This document shows, piece by piece, positions 17,821 through 28,204 of a stretch of DNA of 64,000 bases. The stretch is taken from contig NZ_FQYT01000005.1 in NCBI RefSeq assembly GCF_900141895.1, positions 1-64,000 of the forward strand, given 5' to 3'. Origin of the DNA: Parasporobacterium paucivorans DSM 15970 (lineage in GTDB: Bacteria; Bacillota; Clostridia; Lachnospirales; Lachnospiraceae). The stretch's first letter is position 1, and every line of letters starts with the position of its first letter. The position numbers and the translations under genes were made by a program. The notes under the pieces were generated by a model, which was not told the origin of the DNA, did no database searches, and saw only the letters and a program-made list of their open reading frames with translations.

Positions 17821-20256
17821 ATGAAAAAAAAATTTCGCAACGTATTCAGCGGATTTTCCATTAAAATCATTATACTGCTCATCGTTTTTCTGGCCGTAAT
17901 CGGGCTGTACTTCATATTTAATAAGGACGAAACAACCGTCAACACGTCTAAAATGGGGGATGCCTCTCTTCCGGTTGTTTACATGACCTATGAAGGTGCC
18001 CGCTTAAATGAAATTCATGGCAACACGGAAACCATGGATGAAACGGCAATGAGGGATACCATTACACCACTGACCGATTCCTATGAGATAAATATGGAAA
18101 TCGACACCTACGGATCCCAGGTGAAAGAAATCAGTTACGAGATTGTAAGCCTGGACGGAAGCAATCTTGTTCAGAGCAATAAAATAAAAGACTGGAATGA
18201 AGCAGAAGAAACGATCAAGGCGACTATTTCGGTGGACGAAATGGTGGCGCATAATACGGAATATATGCTTGTCATTAACGTGGTAACGGACAGCCAAGCA
18301 GCGGTGAACTATTATACAAGGATATTGAACGAAGATGATTCCTATGTCAGCAGACAGATTAATTTTGTACACCAGTTCAGCGATTTGACACTGGACAAGG
18401 CGAGGTCCGAAGAACTAATAAATTACCTGGAACCGGATACACAGGAAAATGACAATTCAAATTTCGGTCTTGTAACGATGCACTCCAATTATCATCAGGT
18501 TTCCTGGGGCAGCATGGCCCCGGAACAGGTTACAGAGCCTGTGCTTTCAATAAAAGAAATGTTTGGGAGTATCGGCTGCTTTCAGCTGAAGTACGTGGTC
18601 CGCTCGGGAGACCAATACTACAGTGTGGTGGAATATTTCAGGGTTAACATCGGGAATGATAAGGCCTATCTTCTTGATTATGAAAGGCGCGCGGATGAGA
18701 TTTTTTATCCTTCTTCAGTAAACGTAAGTAAAAAAGAAATAAATCTTGGGATTAACAGTGACCTTATAACGGAATATACCTCCGATGACGGGGGGGTATA
18801 TGTGGGATTTGTAAACAGCGGAACGCTTTGGAGTATGAACACCGATACGAATACGATAATTCCAGTCTTTTCCTTCCGGGGAGAAGACCAGAGCAGTATT
18901 CGTGAGAATTTCGACCAGTATGACATTAAAATAATCCGCGTGGAAGACTCAGGAAATATCTGCTTCATGGTATATGGGTATATGAACAGGGGCCCTCATG
19001 AGGGACTGACAGGGATTGCCGTCTATAACTATTATGCGGAAAGCAATACCATTGAAGAAAAGACCTTTATTGCCTCGGACAGGCCCTATCAGATGATAAA
19101 AAATCTTATGGGAAAGCTCACGTATCTGAATGGAAATAATCTGCTGTACATACTGCTCAATGACTCCCTCTATTCTATAGATCTGACGGGGGAGGAATAC
19201 GTACAGGTTGCCATTGGGTTGACGGAAGGAAATTATGCTGTCAGCTATGACGGCAGCAAGATTGCCTGGCATGCAGACGGTTCTGTGAATAACTCAAAAG
19301 AGATTCAGGTTCTGGACCTGGAGACAGCCCAGACACAGACCGTGTATGCCCCGGAAAATTCCTACATACGAGCGCTTGGGTTTTTGGGCGAGGGGTTTGT
19401 CTATGGGATAGGCTCCATGGGTGATTTCGTTCCCCAGACAAATGGAGCAGGTACTCTTTACCTGAACGAGCTGAAGGTGGTAGATGCCAGCGGCAATGAG
19501 ACACTTACCAAGAAGGATGACGGCACTTATTATACCTGGTCGGAAAATGAATACAACCGAATCAGTCTTGGCCGAGCAGTAAAAACGGGGGATGCATTCA
19601 CTCCATCTTCTGATTATGCGATTTATGATACCACTCGTGCGGAAGAAAAAAAGACGGAGGTTTCTGTCTTGGCCGATTCCGTACGAAAAAATGAACTGGT
19701 GATGAGTTTTAAAACTGCCGTTATAAAGGCAGGAGATGTGAATGTGGCCGCAGCGGGAGAATTTGCTTTTCGTAATCCGGCGGGTCTGAAACTGGAAGAC
19801 TTGGTAAATATATCCGACAGGTATATTGTTTATGGAAAAGGGGAATTGAAAGGCGTATACACGAATCCCTCCAATGCGGTCAACGCAGCCGATGCCCAAC
19901 TGGGAGTTGTGACAAGCTCCGGGCAGCAGTATTTCTGGATACGGGGGATTGCTAAAAAATCAGCAGATGTTTCCAATATCAATACGCAGAATGTCCTGGA
20001 AGCCCTGAATGACAATTCGGGAAAGGGGATTCTGAGTCTGAAAGGATGCACCCTGAATCAGATGCTTTACTTTGTAAGCACCGGTCATATCATTACTGCC
20101 AGAACGGGCGAAGGGGTCTACATTATCAGCGGATACGATGCTTATAACGTCAGGATAATCCAGGTGGAATCAGGAGCGACATCAGAAATGCCGATTGCAG
20201 GAGCGGATGCGTACTTTGCAGCATCGGGAAATGACTATACCTTAATTAAGCAATAG
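17821..20256 (+). CDS. large membrane-anchored extracytoplasmic protein, unknown function
   Basis: A protein of 811 residues from ATG 17821, which is 6 nt after AGGGG; an in-frame ATG at 17815 abuts that site. A short basic N-terminus (KKKFRN) and one transmembrane helix (about 14-34) place the rest outside. The outer part is rich in beta-strand-like stretches and aromatic repeats (for example [26 protein letters not shown]-like and [11 protein letters not shown]-like blades) at about 260-560, which suggests a beta-propeller-like middle. The C-terminal 200 residues have no recognised motif. It follows the V-ATPase terminator and precedes exonuclease III. I do not recognise a named family. Confidence 0.8.
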   Translation: MKKKFRNVFSGFSIKIIILLIVFLAVIGLYFIFNKDETTVNTSKMGDASLPVVYMTYEGARLNEIHGNTETMDETAMRDTITPLTDSYEINMEIDTYGSQVKEISYEIVSLDGSNLVQSNKIKDWNEAEETIKATISVDEMVAHNTEYMLVINVVTDSQAAVNYYTRILNEDDSYVSRQINFVHQFSDLTLDKARSEELINYLEPDTQENDNSNFGLVTMHSNYHQVSWGSMAPEQVTEPVLSIKEMFGSIGCFQLKYVVRSGDQYYSVVEYFRVNIGNDKAYLLDYERRADEIFYPSSVNVSKKEINLGINSDLITEYTSDDGGVYVGFVNSGTLWSMNTDTNTIIPVFSFRGEDQSSIRENFDQYDIKIIRVEDSGNICFMVYGYMNRGPHEGLTGIAVYNYYAESNTIEEKTFIASDRPYQMIKNLMGKLTYLNGNNLLYILLNDSLYSIDLTGEEYVQVAIGLTEGNYAVSYDGSKIAWHADGSVNNSKEIQVLDLETAQTQTVYAPENSYIRALGFLGEGFVYGIGSMGDFVPQTNGAGTLYLNELKVVDASGNETLTKKDDGTYYTWSENEYNRISLGRAVKTGDAFTPSSDYAIYDTTRAEEKKTEVSVLADSVRKNELVMSFKTAVIKAGDVNVAAAGEFAFRNPAGLKLEDLVNISDRYIVYGKGELKGVYTNPSNAVNAADAQLGVVTSSGQQYFWIRGIAKKSADVSNINTQNVLEALNDNSGKGILSLKGCTLNQMLYFVSTGHIITARTGEGVYIISGYDAYNVRIIQVESGATSEMPIAGADAYFAASGNDYTLIKQ

Positions 20257-20269
20257 GGGGGGATCCGAC

Positions 20270-21022
20270 ATGAAATTTGTGTCATGGAATGTAAATGGTA
20301 TCAGGGCATGCGTCCAGAAAGGATTTGAAGAATTCTTCCACACTGTGGATGCAGATATTTTCAGCATACAGGAAACAAAACTGCAGGAAGGCCAGATTGA
20401 TCTGAATCTTGACGGTTACCATCAATATTGGAATTATGCCAAGAGGAAAGGCTATTCGGGAACAGCAATATTTACAAAATGGCTGCCGATTTCTGTGAAG
20501 TACGGGATGGAAATGCCGGATCATGACGATGAGGGAAGACTGATTACCCTGGAATATGAAGACTACTATTTTGTCACCTGTTACACTCCAAACTCCCAGC
20601 CTGAGTTGATGAGGCTGGATTATCGGATGAAATGGGAGGATGATTTCAGGGAGTATCTGAAGAAGCTTCAGGATAAGAAACCGGTTATTTTCTGTGGGGA
20701 CCTGAATGTCGCCCATCAGGAAATTGATTTGAAAAATCCCAAGACAAACCGAAAAAATGCGGGCTTCACCGATGAGGAAAGAGGAAAATTCACTGAACTC
20801 ATCCAGGCAGGATTTATAGACACGTTCCGTTACTTTTACCCGGAGAAGGAAGGCGTTTACTCCTGGTGGTCCTACCGGTTCAAGGCCAGGGAAAAGAATG
20901 CCGGCTGGCGTATCGATTATTTCTGTGTCTCAAACAGTCTGAAGGACCGGCTGAAGCATGCGGACATATGTACGGAAATCCTGGGATCGGATCATTGTCC
21001 TGTAGTACTTGAGATGATATAA
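20270..21022 (+). CDS. exodeoxyribonuclease III / AP endonuclease
   Basis: A 250-residue member of the exonuclease III / EEP family, which cleaves at abasic sites and degrades the 3' strand of duplex DNA during base excision repair. The active-site motifs are in order: [10 protein letters not shown], the metal-binding Glu in [24 protein letters not shown] and the final [10 protein letters not shown]. The length is normal. It starts 13 nt after the upstream stop behind a G-rich ribosome site and is probably transcribed with the upstream surface protein. Confidence 0.95.
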   Translation: MKFVSWNVNGIRACVQKGFEEFFHTVDADIFSIQETKLQEGQIDLNLDGYHQYWNYAKRKGYSGTAIFTKWLPISVKYGMEMPDHDDEGRLITLEYEDYYFVTCYTPNSQPELMRLDYRMKWEDDFREYLKKLQDKKPVIFCGDLNVAHQEIDLKNPKTNRKNAGFTDEERGKFTELIQAGFIDTFRYFYPEKEGVYSWWSYRFKAREKNAGWRIDYFCVSNSLKDRLKHADICTEILGSDHCPVVLEMI

Positions 21023-21090
21023 ATAATTCTTTTTAAAAAGCATAAAATGATATATAATTAGATGGATATTTAAATAAGGGAGGAAAATAA

Positions 21091-21849
21091 ATGAAAAAGT
21101 TATTAACATTAGGTACTGCCCTGATTCTTGCAATGAGTGTTTTGGCGGGCTGTTCCGGCAGCAATTCAGATGAAAAAGTATACCAAATCGCAACAGATAC
21201 GACCTTTGCGCCTTTTGAGTTCCAGAATAAGGATGGGGATTATGTAGGCGTTGATATTGAACTGTTGGCAGCAATTGCCGAGGATCAGGGATTCAAGTAT
21301 GAACTGCAGCCCCTCGGATTTAATGCAGCAGTGGCGGCTCTGGAGTCAAACCAGGCGGACGGAGTCATTGCCGGCATGAGCATCACAGATGATCGCAAGC
21401 TGAAATATGATTTTTCTGCAGCATATTATGACTCAGGTGTCGTGATGGCAGTAAGTGCTTCCAATGATACCATAAAGTCCTATGAGGATCTCAGAGGACA
21501 GAAGGTTGCCGTTAAAACAGGAACAGAAGGCGCATCATTCGCAGAATCCATCAAAGACACATACGGATTTGAGCTTGTCTATTTCGATGAATCCCCATTT
21601 ATGTATGAAGATGTGAAGACAGGCAACACAGTTGCATGTTTTGAAGATTATCCTGTCATGGGTTATGGAATCACTCAGGGTAACGGCCTGAAAATGGTCA
21701 CGGAAATGGAGAAAGGATCTTCCTACGGATTTGCGGTATTGAAAGGCAAAAACGCGGAGCTTCTTGAAAAGTTCGATGCAGGTCTTGAAAATATCAAAGA
21801 GAGCGGAAAATACCAGGAAATTATAGATAAATATATTTCTGCCGAATAA
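21091..21849 (+). CDS. polar amino acid ABC transporter, substrate-binding lipoprotein
   Basis: A 252-residue lipoprotein with lipobox LAGC (Cys at residue 21). The mature part is a family 3 solute-binding protein: DTTFAPFEFQNKDG, GVIAGMSITDDRK (the ligand-binding Arg) and KTGTEGASFA. This class binds glutamine, glutamate, arginine, histidine or cystine; the exact ligand cannot be read. It is followed 12 nt later by its permease and then its ATPase. A weak -10 TATAAT at 21053-21058 lies upstream. Confidence 0.93.
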   Translation: MKKLLTLGTALILAMSVLAGCSGSNSDEKVYQIATDTTFAPFEFQNKDGDYVGVDIELLAAIAEDQGFKYELQPLGFNAAVAALESNQADGVIAGMSITDDRKLKYDFSAAYYDSGVVMAVSASNDTIKSYEDLRGQKVAVKTGTEGASFAESIKDTYGFELVYFDESPFMYEDVKTGNTVACFEDYPVMGYGITQGNGLKMVTEMEKGSSYGFAVLKGKNAELLEKFDAGLENIKESGKYQEIIDKYISAE

Positions 21850-21861
21850 TGAGGATATATC

Positions 21862-22527
21862 ATGAATTTAGGAAAAGTTTTTAGCGAAGTCTATCCGATG
21901 CTGCTTGACGGACTTTTGATTACTGTTGAAGTAACGGTTTTGTCGCTTCTGATGGCACTGGTACTTGGCTTGTGCTCGAGTCTGATGGGAATATCCAAGG
22001 TAGCACCTCTTCGCTGGATTTCAAAAGCATATATCTGGATCATCAGGGGAACGCCCCTGATGGTTCAGGTGTTCTATATTTATTTTGCCTTGCCTCAGCT
22101 TCTTCAGCTGGCCGGGTTTGATGTGAGGTTTTCTTCGTTCACAGCCGGTGTTATTACGCTGACCTTGAATGCGGGAGCTTACATGTCAGAAATTTTCAGA
22201 GGAGCCATAGCAGCTGTCAATACAGGACAGATGGAGGCGGCAAGAAGTCTGGGCCTCTCAAATGGGAGGGCAATGCGTAAAGTTATTTTGCCTCAGGCTT
22301 TCCGGATCTGTCTGCCTTCTCTGGTCAACCAGTTTATAATAACACTGAAGGACTCATCCATTATCTCCGTAATTGGACTGGCAGATATCATGTATGAGGC
22401 CAAGATATATGTGGGACGTACAATGGAGGCCTTCGCATCTTATACCTGGACAGCGGTATTTTATCTGGTGGTTATTACAATCCTTACCATGGTAGCCAGA
22501 AGAGTTGAGAGGAGGATAAATATCTGA
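21862..22527 (+). CDS. polar amino acid ABC transporter, permease
   Basis: A 221-residue inner-membrane permease of the His/Glu/Gln type with about five transmembrane helices. The motif [10 protein letters not shown] and the EAA-like loop [22 protein letters not shown], which docks on the ATPase, are present. Its TGA overlaps the ATG of the ATPase gene. Confidence 0.95.
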   Translation: MNLGKVFSEVYPMLLDGLLITVEVTVLSLLMALVLGLCSSLMGISKVAPLRWISKAYIWIIRGTPLMVQVFYIYFALPQLLQLAGFDVRFSSFTAGVITLTLNAGAYMSEIFRGAIAAVNTGQMEAARSLGLSNGRAMRKVILPQAFRICLPSLVNQFIITLKDSSIISVIGLADIMYEAKIYVGRTMEAFASYTWTAVFYLVVITILTMVARRVERRINI

Positions 22528-23273
22528 TGATAGAAAAGGATATGAATCCCAAAATAGAAGTAAAGAATCTGCATAAATATTTTGATCATCTTGAGGTTTT
22601 AAAAGGAATTGATTTAAAGATTTCCAAGGGCGAGGTGGTGTGTGTCATCGGACCGAGCGGATCAGGGAAATCCACCTTTTTACGATGTATAAATCGTTTG
22701 GAAGAACCCACGGCAGGAGAGATTCTCGTGAACGGAGAACCTATCACCGGCAAGAATGCCGATATCAACAAAATAAGAAGACATATTGGCATGGTTTTCC
22801 AGCAGTTCAATCTGTTTCCACATCTGAACGTGATGAAAAATATCATGATGGCACCGGTTGAATTGAAAATAAAAACAAAAGAAGAAGCCGAAAAGAAAGC
22901 CTTGGAGCTCCTGGAAAGGGTTGGCCTTTCTGAAAAGGCGGAAGTGATGCCCAGACAGCTTTCGGGCGGACAGCAGCAGAGGGTTGCCATTGCCAGAGCT
23001 TTGGCCATGGAGCCGGATATCATGCTCTTTGATGAACCCACATCCGCATTAGACCCGGAAATGGTCGGAGAAGTTCTTGCAGTAATGAAAGAACTGGCGA
23101 AAATGGGAATGACCATGATTGTGGTTACTCATGAAATGGGATTTGCCAGAGATGTTGCCGACCGGGTAATCTTTATGGATGGCGGTGTCGTTGTAGAACA
23201 GGGACCTCCGTCGGAAATATTCACCAATCCGAAAAATCAGCGTACTATTGAATTCCTGAATAAGATACTATAG
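22527..23273 (+). CDS. polar amino acid ABC transporter, ATP-binding protein
   Basis: A 248-residue ATPase with Walker [11 protein letters not shown]-loop [10 protein letters not shown], signature LSGGQQQR, Walker [15 protein letters not shown] and switch His in VVTHEMGFA, so it should be active. It is closest to the GlnQ/HisP group. It energises the permease and binding protein encoded just upstream and ends at a bidirectional terminator. Confidence 0.95.
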   Translation: MIEKDMNPKIEVKNLHKYFDHLEVLKGIDLKISKGEVVCVIGPSGSGKSTFLRCINRLEEPTAGEILVNGEPITGKNADINKIRRHIGMVFQQFNLFPHLNVMKNIMMAPVELKIKTKEEAEKKALELLERVGLSEKAEVMPRQLSGGQQQRVAIARALAMEPDIMLFDEPTSALDPEMVGEVLAVMKELAKMGMTMIVVTHEMGFARDVADRVIFMDGGVVVEQGPPSEIFTNPKNQRTIEFLNKIL

Positions 23274-23274
23274 A

Positions 23275-23321
23275 AAAATCCGGCAGCTGCCCAGACATAT
23301 CTGAGTGCATTGCCGGATTCT
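23275..23321. terminator. bidirectional terminator between the ABC operon and the aminopeptidase
   Basis: AATCCGGCA pairs with TGCCGGATT at the two ends of the interval, followed by CTTTTATTT; A-rich bases flank the left arm, so it can work on both strands between convergent genes. Confidence 0.8.
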
Positions 23322-23322
23322 T

Positions 23323-24438
23323 TTATTTCAGTTCTTCGGGATTGAGGCACAAAAGTTCGGGATGGACAAAGCGGCCGTCTTTCCGGATCAGTACGTTGTC
23401 AAAATAAATCTCGCCACCACCGTATTCTGGTGTCTGGATCAGGACAAGGTCCCAATGAATGTTTGAATTATTGCCATTGGAAGCATCGTTATAGCAGCTT
23501 CCAGGAGTGAAGTGTATGGAACCCATGATTTTCTCATCAAAAAGAGTATCCTTCATGGGCGTCAGAATATAGGGATTTACCCCAATGGCAAACTCACCCA
23601 CATATCGGGCACCTTCATCGGTATCAAACACTTTTGTGATTCGTTCTGTATCGTTTGCGGTTGCATTAACGATTTTGCCGTTTTCAAAAGTCAGTGTTAC
23701 ATTTTCGTAAACAAAACCCTGGAAAACGGAAGGCGTGTTGTAGGTGATAATTCCATTTGCCGAGTTTCGGACAGGAGCTGTATAAACTTCTCCGTCCGGA
23801 ATGTTCATTTCACCTGCACACGGAACTGCCGGAATTCCCTTAATGGAGAAGGATAAGTCGGTACCTCTGCCCGTAATGCGGACCTGATCAGTCCGGTTCA
23901 AAAGCTCCGTCAGCGGAACCATAGCTTTCGCCATTTTGGAATAGTCCAGATTACAGACCTTGAAGTAATATTCCTCGAAACTTTCCAGGCTGGTATTGGC
24001 CAGCTGGGCCATAGATGCATTCGGGTAGCGGAGGACGACCCATTTGGTGTTAGGGACACGTATTTTCCCGTGGACTGGAGTTGAATATAGCTTCTCATAC
24101 AGGGCCATTCGAGTGGCAGGGACATCCGATAATTCGGAAATGTTATCGGAACCCCTTACCCCGATGTATGCGTCCATCCGGGACATAAGCTGGGCGTCGG
24201 TTTCAGCCATAATATTTAACTGCCCTTCAGAACAGTTAAGCAGAAGCTCTCTTTCAATCCGGGGATCCACGAATTTGGTAAAGGGAATGCCTCCCGCGGC
24301 ATATACTTCCCGTACTAGCTGCCTCGCCAGGTCACTTGTGGAATTCCCTGTATATTGAATCAGCACCTTTTCGCCTTCTTTGCAGGCGATAGAATAATTT
24401 ACCAGAATTTTGGCTAATTTCAGAATATTGGCATCCAT
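23323..24438 (-). CDS. M29 family aminopeptidase
   Basis: A 371-residue metallo-aminopeptidase of the AmpS/PepS/aminopeptidase T group, a cytoplasmic enzyme that removes N-terminal residues using two metal ions. Visible family features are the N-terminal LAKILVNYSIACKEGEKVLI, a conserved acid in CAGEMNIPDGEVYTAP, and the metal-binding C-terminal stretch GSIHFTPGSCY followed by NIHWDLV. The start at 24438 has AAAGGAGAT behind it. It is transcribed alone, divergently from asnS, and converges on the ABC operon. Confidence 0.93.
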   Translation of the reverse strand: MDANILKLAKILVNYSIACKEGEKVLIQYTGNSTSDLARQLVREVYAAGGIPFTKFVDPRIERELLLNCSEGQLNIMAETDAQLMSRMDAYIGVRGSDNISELSDVPATRMALYEKLYSTPVHGKIRVPNTKWVVLRYPNASMAQLANTSLESFEEYYFKVCNLDYSKMAKAMVPLTELLNRTDQVRITGRGTDLSFSIKGIPAVPCAGEMNIPDGEVYTAPVRNSANGIITYNTPSVFQGFVYENVTLTFENGKIVNATANDTERITKVFDTDEGARYVGEFAIGVNPYILTPMKDTLFDEKIMGSIHFTPGSCYNDASNGNNSNIHWDLVLIQTPEYGGGEIYFDNVLIRKDGRFVHPELLCLNPEELK

Positions 24439-24470
24439 ATATGGTATCTCCTTTGCGGTTTTATCTGATA

Positions 24471-24499
24471 ATTGTAGGATATAATGGGAGAAATGTAAA
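24471..24499 (-). promoter_or_regulatory. aminopeptidase promoter
   Basis: On the minus strand TTTACA (24494-24499), a 17-nt spacer and TACAAT (24471-24476), about 30 nt before the start codon. Confidence 0.6.
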
Positions 24500-24510
24500 G
24501 GTTGTCTAAG

Positions 24511-24556
24511 TTGTAAAAAAAGAATATTTTAGGTATAATAATTATCATACCTAAAA
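24511..24556 (+). promoter_or_regulatory. asnS promoter with overlapping inverted repeat
   Basis: TTGTAA (24511-24516), a 17-nt spacer and TATAAT (24534-24539). A perfect inverted repeat TTTTAGGTAT (24527-24536) / ATACCTAAAA (24547-24556) covers the -10 and start region, so it could be an operator or a hairpin at the mRNA 5' end. The leader is too short for a T-box. Confidence 0.65.
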
Positions 24557-24577
24557 AACAGGGAAAGAGGTACAAAT

Positions 24578-25969
24578 ATGGATCTGATTACGATTAAATC
24601 AATATTTCGTGACAAAGAAAAGTATATTGGAAAAGAAATCACCGTAGGTGGATGGGTCAGATCCGTACGGGATTCTAAGACCTTTGGTTTTGTAGTTCTG
24701 AATGACGGTTCATTCTTTGAGACTCTGCAGATCGTATATAGCGACAGTTTGGGAAATTTCCAGGAAATTTCACGGTTGAACATCGGGGCATCTATCCTGG
24801 TCAGGGGCCAGCTGGTCGGAACGCCGGGCATGAAACAGCCGTTTGAAGTCCAGGCAGTACAGATTGATGTGGAGGGAGAATCTGCACCGGATTATCCGCT
24901 TCAGAAAAAGAGACATACACTGGAATATTTAAGGACAATCTCTCATTTAAGACCCAGAACGAATACTTTCCAGGCTGTATTCAGGGTCCGTTCTCTGTGC
25001 GCCTATGCAATTCATAAGTTTTTCATGGAGAGAGATTTTGTATACGTGCATACGCCATTGATTACCGGAAGTGACTGTGAAGGTGCCGGGGAAATGTTCC
25101 GGGTAACGACACTGGATGCGAAAAATGCACCGTTGGACGAAGATGGAAGAGTCGACTACCGTCAGGATTTCTTCGGGAAAGAAACGAACCTTACTGTTTC
25201 CGGCCAGCTGAATGGTGAGGCATTTGCCATGGCATTCAGAAACATCTATACCTTCGGGCCGACATTCCGGGCGGAGAATTCCAATACCACCCGCCATGCG
25301 GCTGAATTCTGGATGATCGAACCGGAGATGGCATTTGCGGATCTTAAGGATGATATGATGCTGGCAGAAAGCATGCTGAAGTATGTCATCCGGTATGTGA
25401 TGGAGAATGCGCCCGAAGAGATGAACTTTTTCAACAGCTTTGTGGATAAAGGGCTCATAGAAAGGCTCAATGGTGTATTGGAATCGGATTTTGCCCATGT
25501 AACCTATACACAGGCGGTTGAATTGCTGGAAAAAAATAATGATATGTTTACATATAAAGTATGCTGGGGATGTGATCTTCAGACAGAGCATGAAAGATAC
25601 CTCACCGAAAATATATTTAAACGCCCAGTATTTGTGACAGACTACCCTAAGGAAATCAAGGCGTTTTATATGAAGATGAATCCGGACAATAAAACCGTGG
25701 CGGCCATGGACTGCCTGGTACCGGGAATCGGGGAAATAATGGGTGGGAGTCAGAGGGAAGACAACCTGGATAGGCTTCTTGCCAGAATGGAAGAATTGAA
25801 ACTGAATCGGGAAGACTACGGATTTTATCTGGATTTGCGCAAATACGGCTCCGCCAGGCATGCCGGATTTGGACTTGGATTCGAAAGAATGATTATGTAT
25901 CTTACCGGCATGTCCAACATACGTGATGTAATCCCATTTCCCAGAACCGTAAACAATTGCGAACTATAA
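24578..25969 (+). CDS. asnS: asparaginyl-tRNA synthetase
   Basis: A 463-residue class IIb synthetase that charges tRNA-Asn. The N-terminal OB-fold (about 15-105, [17 protein letters not shown]) binds the anticodon. The class II core follows: motif 1 around [27 protein letters not shown], motif 2 [20 protein letters not shown], and motif 3 [11 protein letters not shown] near the C-terminus. The length is typical. It has its own promoter, and a tRNA-Asn gene lies at 305-376. Confidence 0.97.
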   Translation: MDLITIKSIFRDKEKYIGKEITVGGWVRSVRDSKTFGFVVLNDGSFFETLQIVYSDSLGNFQEISRLNIGASILVRGQLVGTPGMKQPFEVQAVQIDVEGESAPDYPLQKKRHTLEYLRTISHLRPRTNTFQAVFRVRSLCAYAIHKFFMERDFVYVHTPLITGSDCEGAGEMFRVTTLDAKNAPLDEDGRVDYRQDFFGKETNLTVSGQLNGEAFAMAFRNIYTFGPTFRAENSNTTRHAAEFWMIEPEMAFADLKDDMMLAESMLKYVIRYVMENAPEEMNFFNSFVDKGLIERLNGVLESDFAHVTYTQAVELLEKNNDMFTYKVCWGCDLQTEHERYLTENIFKRPVFVTDYPKEIKAFYMKMNPDNKTVAAMDCLVPGIGEIMGGSQREDNLDRLLARMEELKLNREDYGFYLDLRKYGSARHAGFGLGFERMIMYLTGMSNIRDVIPFPRTVNNCEL

Positions 25970-25975
25970 ATGAAT

Positions 25976-26011
25976 AGCAAAAAGCTGCAGGAAGACCTGC
26001 AGCTTTTTGCT
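25976..26011. terminator. bidirectional terminator between asnS and prs
   Basis: A perfect 16-bp stem (25976-25991 with 25996-26011) around a 4-nt loop. Its right arm overlaps the last bases of the convergent prs gene. T-runs exist on both strands inside the stem. Confidence 0.9.
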
Positions 26012-27197
26012 ATTTTCTGTGTTTTCTCTTATATTCATCGACCAGCTTGTTGATTTTCTGGATTGGATCCAGAAGATAACTAATGGAAGAATCATGGTTG
26101 AGGGTATCAATCATCAGGGCAATGTACTTGCTCATATCGACACTCAGATAGTATGGTTTGGAGAGCAGTTCAGGAGTCTGATATATCAGGTTAGTGGTAA
26201 GGACCCTGTCTATGATTCCGTCTTTATGAGCCTTATCGAAGACCGCAAGTCCGTTGGTAAACAGTCCGAACGTTGAAATGACGAAAACCCTTCTGGCTTT
26301 TCTTCTTTTCAGTTCCGTTGCGGTGTCGATCATACTTCCGCCGGAGGAAATCATATCGTCGATGATAAGAACATCTTTTCCCTCCACGGAGGCTCCTAAA
26401 AATTCATGGGCAACAATGGGGTTGGTACCATTAACGATTCTGGCATAATCCCTTCGTTTGTAGAACATACCGATATCGAGACCAAGGACATTGGCAAAAT
26501 ATACGGCCCTTCCCATGGCTCCCTCGTCAGGGCTGATTACCATCATATGTTCCGGTGCAATGTCCAGATCATTCTCTGCGTTCATCAGTTCTTTCAAAAA
26601 CTGATAGGTTGGCTGGATGGTTTCGAAGCCCTTGAGAGGTACGGCGTTCTGTACTCTTGGGTCATGAGCGTCAAATGTAAGAATATTCTCTACACCCATA
26701 GATGTAAGTTCCTGAAGGGCAAGCGCACAGTCAAGCGATTCCCTTGCAGTACGTTTATGCTGTCTGCTTTCGTATAAAAAAGGCATGATGACAGTGATCT
26801 TTTTTGCTTTTCCACCGACTGCCGCGATAATACGCTTCAGATCCTGGTAGTGGTCATCGGGAGACATATGGTTTACCGCGCCACAAAGCTTGTAGGTCAG
26901 GCTATAGTTGGTAACATCCACGATGATATAAAGATCATCGCCTCGCACGGATTCCCTGATGATGCCTTTGGCTTCCCCAGAACCGAAACGTGGAACATCT
27001 GTACTAACGATGTAGCTGTCTTTAAGATAGCCGTTATAGTTAATGGAATGCGTATAATTGCTTTCCCTGTTCTTACGCCATGAAGAAATGTACCAATCTA
27101 CCTTCTCGCCAATACTTCTGCTCCCGGACATGGGGATTATTCCCAGCGGCCCGACGGGTATCATCTCCGCTATGTGCTCTTCAATTTGTTTCTCCAT
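26010..27197 (-). CDS. prs: ribose-phosphate pyrophosphokinase
   Basis: A 395-residue protein that makes PRPP from ribose 5-phosphate and ATP for nucleotide, histidine and tryptophan synthesis. The catalytic-loop His is in FDAHDPR, and the PRPP loop is VLIIDDMISSGGSM. It is about 75 residues longer than classical bacterial PRPP synthases (about 315), with an N-terminal extension and divergent intervening segments. It is the last gene of the dnaD-dnaC-prs operon, 2 bases after dnaC, with GGAGGG as ribosome site. Confidence 0.9.
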   Translation of the reverse strand: MEKQIEEHIAEMIPVGPLGIIPMSGSRSIGEKVDWYISSWRKNRESNYTHSINYNGYLKDSYIVSTDVPRFGSGEAKGIIRESVRGDDLYIIVDVTNYSLTYKLCGAVNHMSPDDHYQDLKRIIAAVGGKAKKITVIMPFLYESRQHKRTARESLDCALALQELTSMGVENILTFDAHDPRVQNAVPLKGFETIQPTYQFLKELMNAENDLDIAPEHMMVISPDEGAMGRAVYFANVLGLDIGMFYKRRDYARIVNGTNPIVAHEFLGASVEGKDVLIIDDMISSGGSMIDTATELKRRKARRVFVISTFGLFTNGLAVFDKAHKDGIIDRVLTTNLIYQTPELLSKPYYLSVDMSKYIALMIDTLNHDSSISYLLDPIQKINKLVDEYKRKHRK

Positions 27198-27199
27198 AT

Positions 27200-28192
27200 T
27201 CAGCCCTCCAATTTTTTCTTTACGCGAATATCATCGCCAAATATTTTAAGCATCGTATAATTGCTGGTTATTCTTGAAAAAGTTCTTTCAGAATAGGTCT
27301 TTTGCAAGTCCTCGATTGAAAGATTTGTTGACATGATAGTCGGACGCTTACTCAGGTACCGCTCATTGATACAGTTAAATAATCCCGAACTGGTGAAGGA
27401 ATTAACGAGTTCGGTACCCAGGTCATCGATAATTAATAAATCACAGGTCAAAATATGCTTCATAATGTATTCTGCATTATCCGTATCATTCCCCCGTCTG
27501 AATGTTGCATCGGAAAGGAGTTCGAATAATTTGATTGCAGATAAATAAATGACGGAATAGGACCGCTCGATCAGCTCCTTGGCAATGCAGCTGCAAAGAA
27601 ATGTCTTGCCGGTTCCCGCTTCTCCATAAAAAAACAGATTGTCATATACCGTTCCGAAGTTTTTGATGAAGTTTTTACAGATGGAGACGACTTTCTGAAT
27701 ATTCTTCAGAGGAGTTGTCCCAGTGATTCTGTTTGCTTCCGTATCCGAATAATATTTGAAGGAAAATTTGTCGAAATTTTCCTCTTTCAATATTTCCTTT
27801 ATATTTGACTGATCATATAGAATGTTGATGATTTCCTGCGTAAAGCAGTGACACTTTTTGCTGTCGATATAACCGGTATCCTTGCAGTCGCGGCAGTAAT
27901 AATCTGTCTCCAGATAGTCTTTGGAATAGCCTGCAGATTTTATAAGTTCTGCTTTTTCTTTGCCAAGACTGGAGATAGCCGTCTTATAAGAGGATGCATC
28001 TTCGGCATTTCCGTTAAGGAGCTGCTTAGCATACGCAACCGAAAGGGCAGCAACCTGATTGTCAATTTCTACGAGCCTCGGTATCCTAGTATATACTTCC
28101 TTTTTTCTTAAGTCAAGTTCACGTTGCTTATTCAGCCTCTTTTGGTCATAAGTTCTGAATATCTGATCATACTGGACTTTGCTCAAAGACAA
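27200..28192 (-). CDS. DnaC/DnaI-like helicase loader ATPase
   Basis: A 330-residue AAA+ ATPase that loads the replicative helicase. The start is TTG 28192, with AGGAGG 8 nt upstream. A Cys-rich N-terminal zinc-like motif (CRDCKDTGYIDSKKCHC, about 97-113) is followed by Walker A GEAGTGKTF (about 190) and Walker B LLIIDDLGTE (about 250). This arrangement fits the DnaI/IstB-related loaders. The preceding gene encodes a DnaD-domain protein, so the two probably act together in primosome assembly. Confidence 0.92.
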   Translation of the reverse strand: MSLSKVQYDQIFRTYDQKRLNKQRELDLRKKEVYTRIPRLVEIDNQVAALSVAYAKQLLNGNAEDASSYKTAISSLGKEKAELIKSAGYSKDYLETDYYCRDCKDTGYIDSKKCHCFTQEIINILYDQSNIKEILKEENFDKFSFKYYSDTEANRITGTTPLKNIQKVVSICKNFIKNFGTVYDNLFFYGEAGTGKTFLCSCIAKELIERSYSVIYLSAIKLFELLSDATFRRGNDTDNAEYIMKHILTCDLLIIDDLGTELVNSFTSSGLFNCINERYLSKRPTIMSTNLSIEDLQKTYSERTFSRITSNYTMLKIFGDDIRVKKKLEG

Positions 28193-28204
28193 TGGTGTTT
28201 CCTC

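Noticed and set aside
24439-24577. T-box leader before asnS
   Set aside because: The leader is under 40 nt from the promoter to the start and lacks the T-box sequence and terminator.
24947-25861. 304-codon frame antisense to asnS
   Set aside because: It is fully opposite a strongly conserved gene, has no ribosome site and no recognisable motif.
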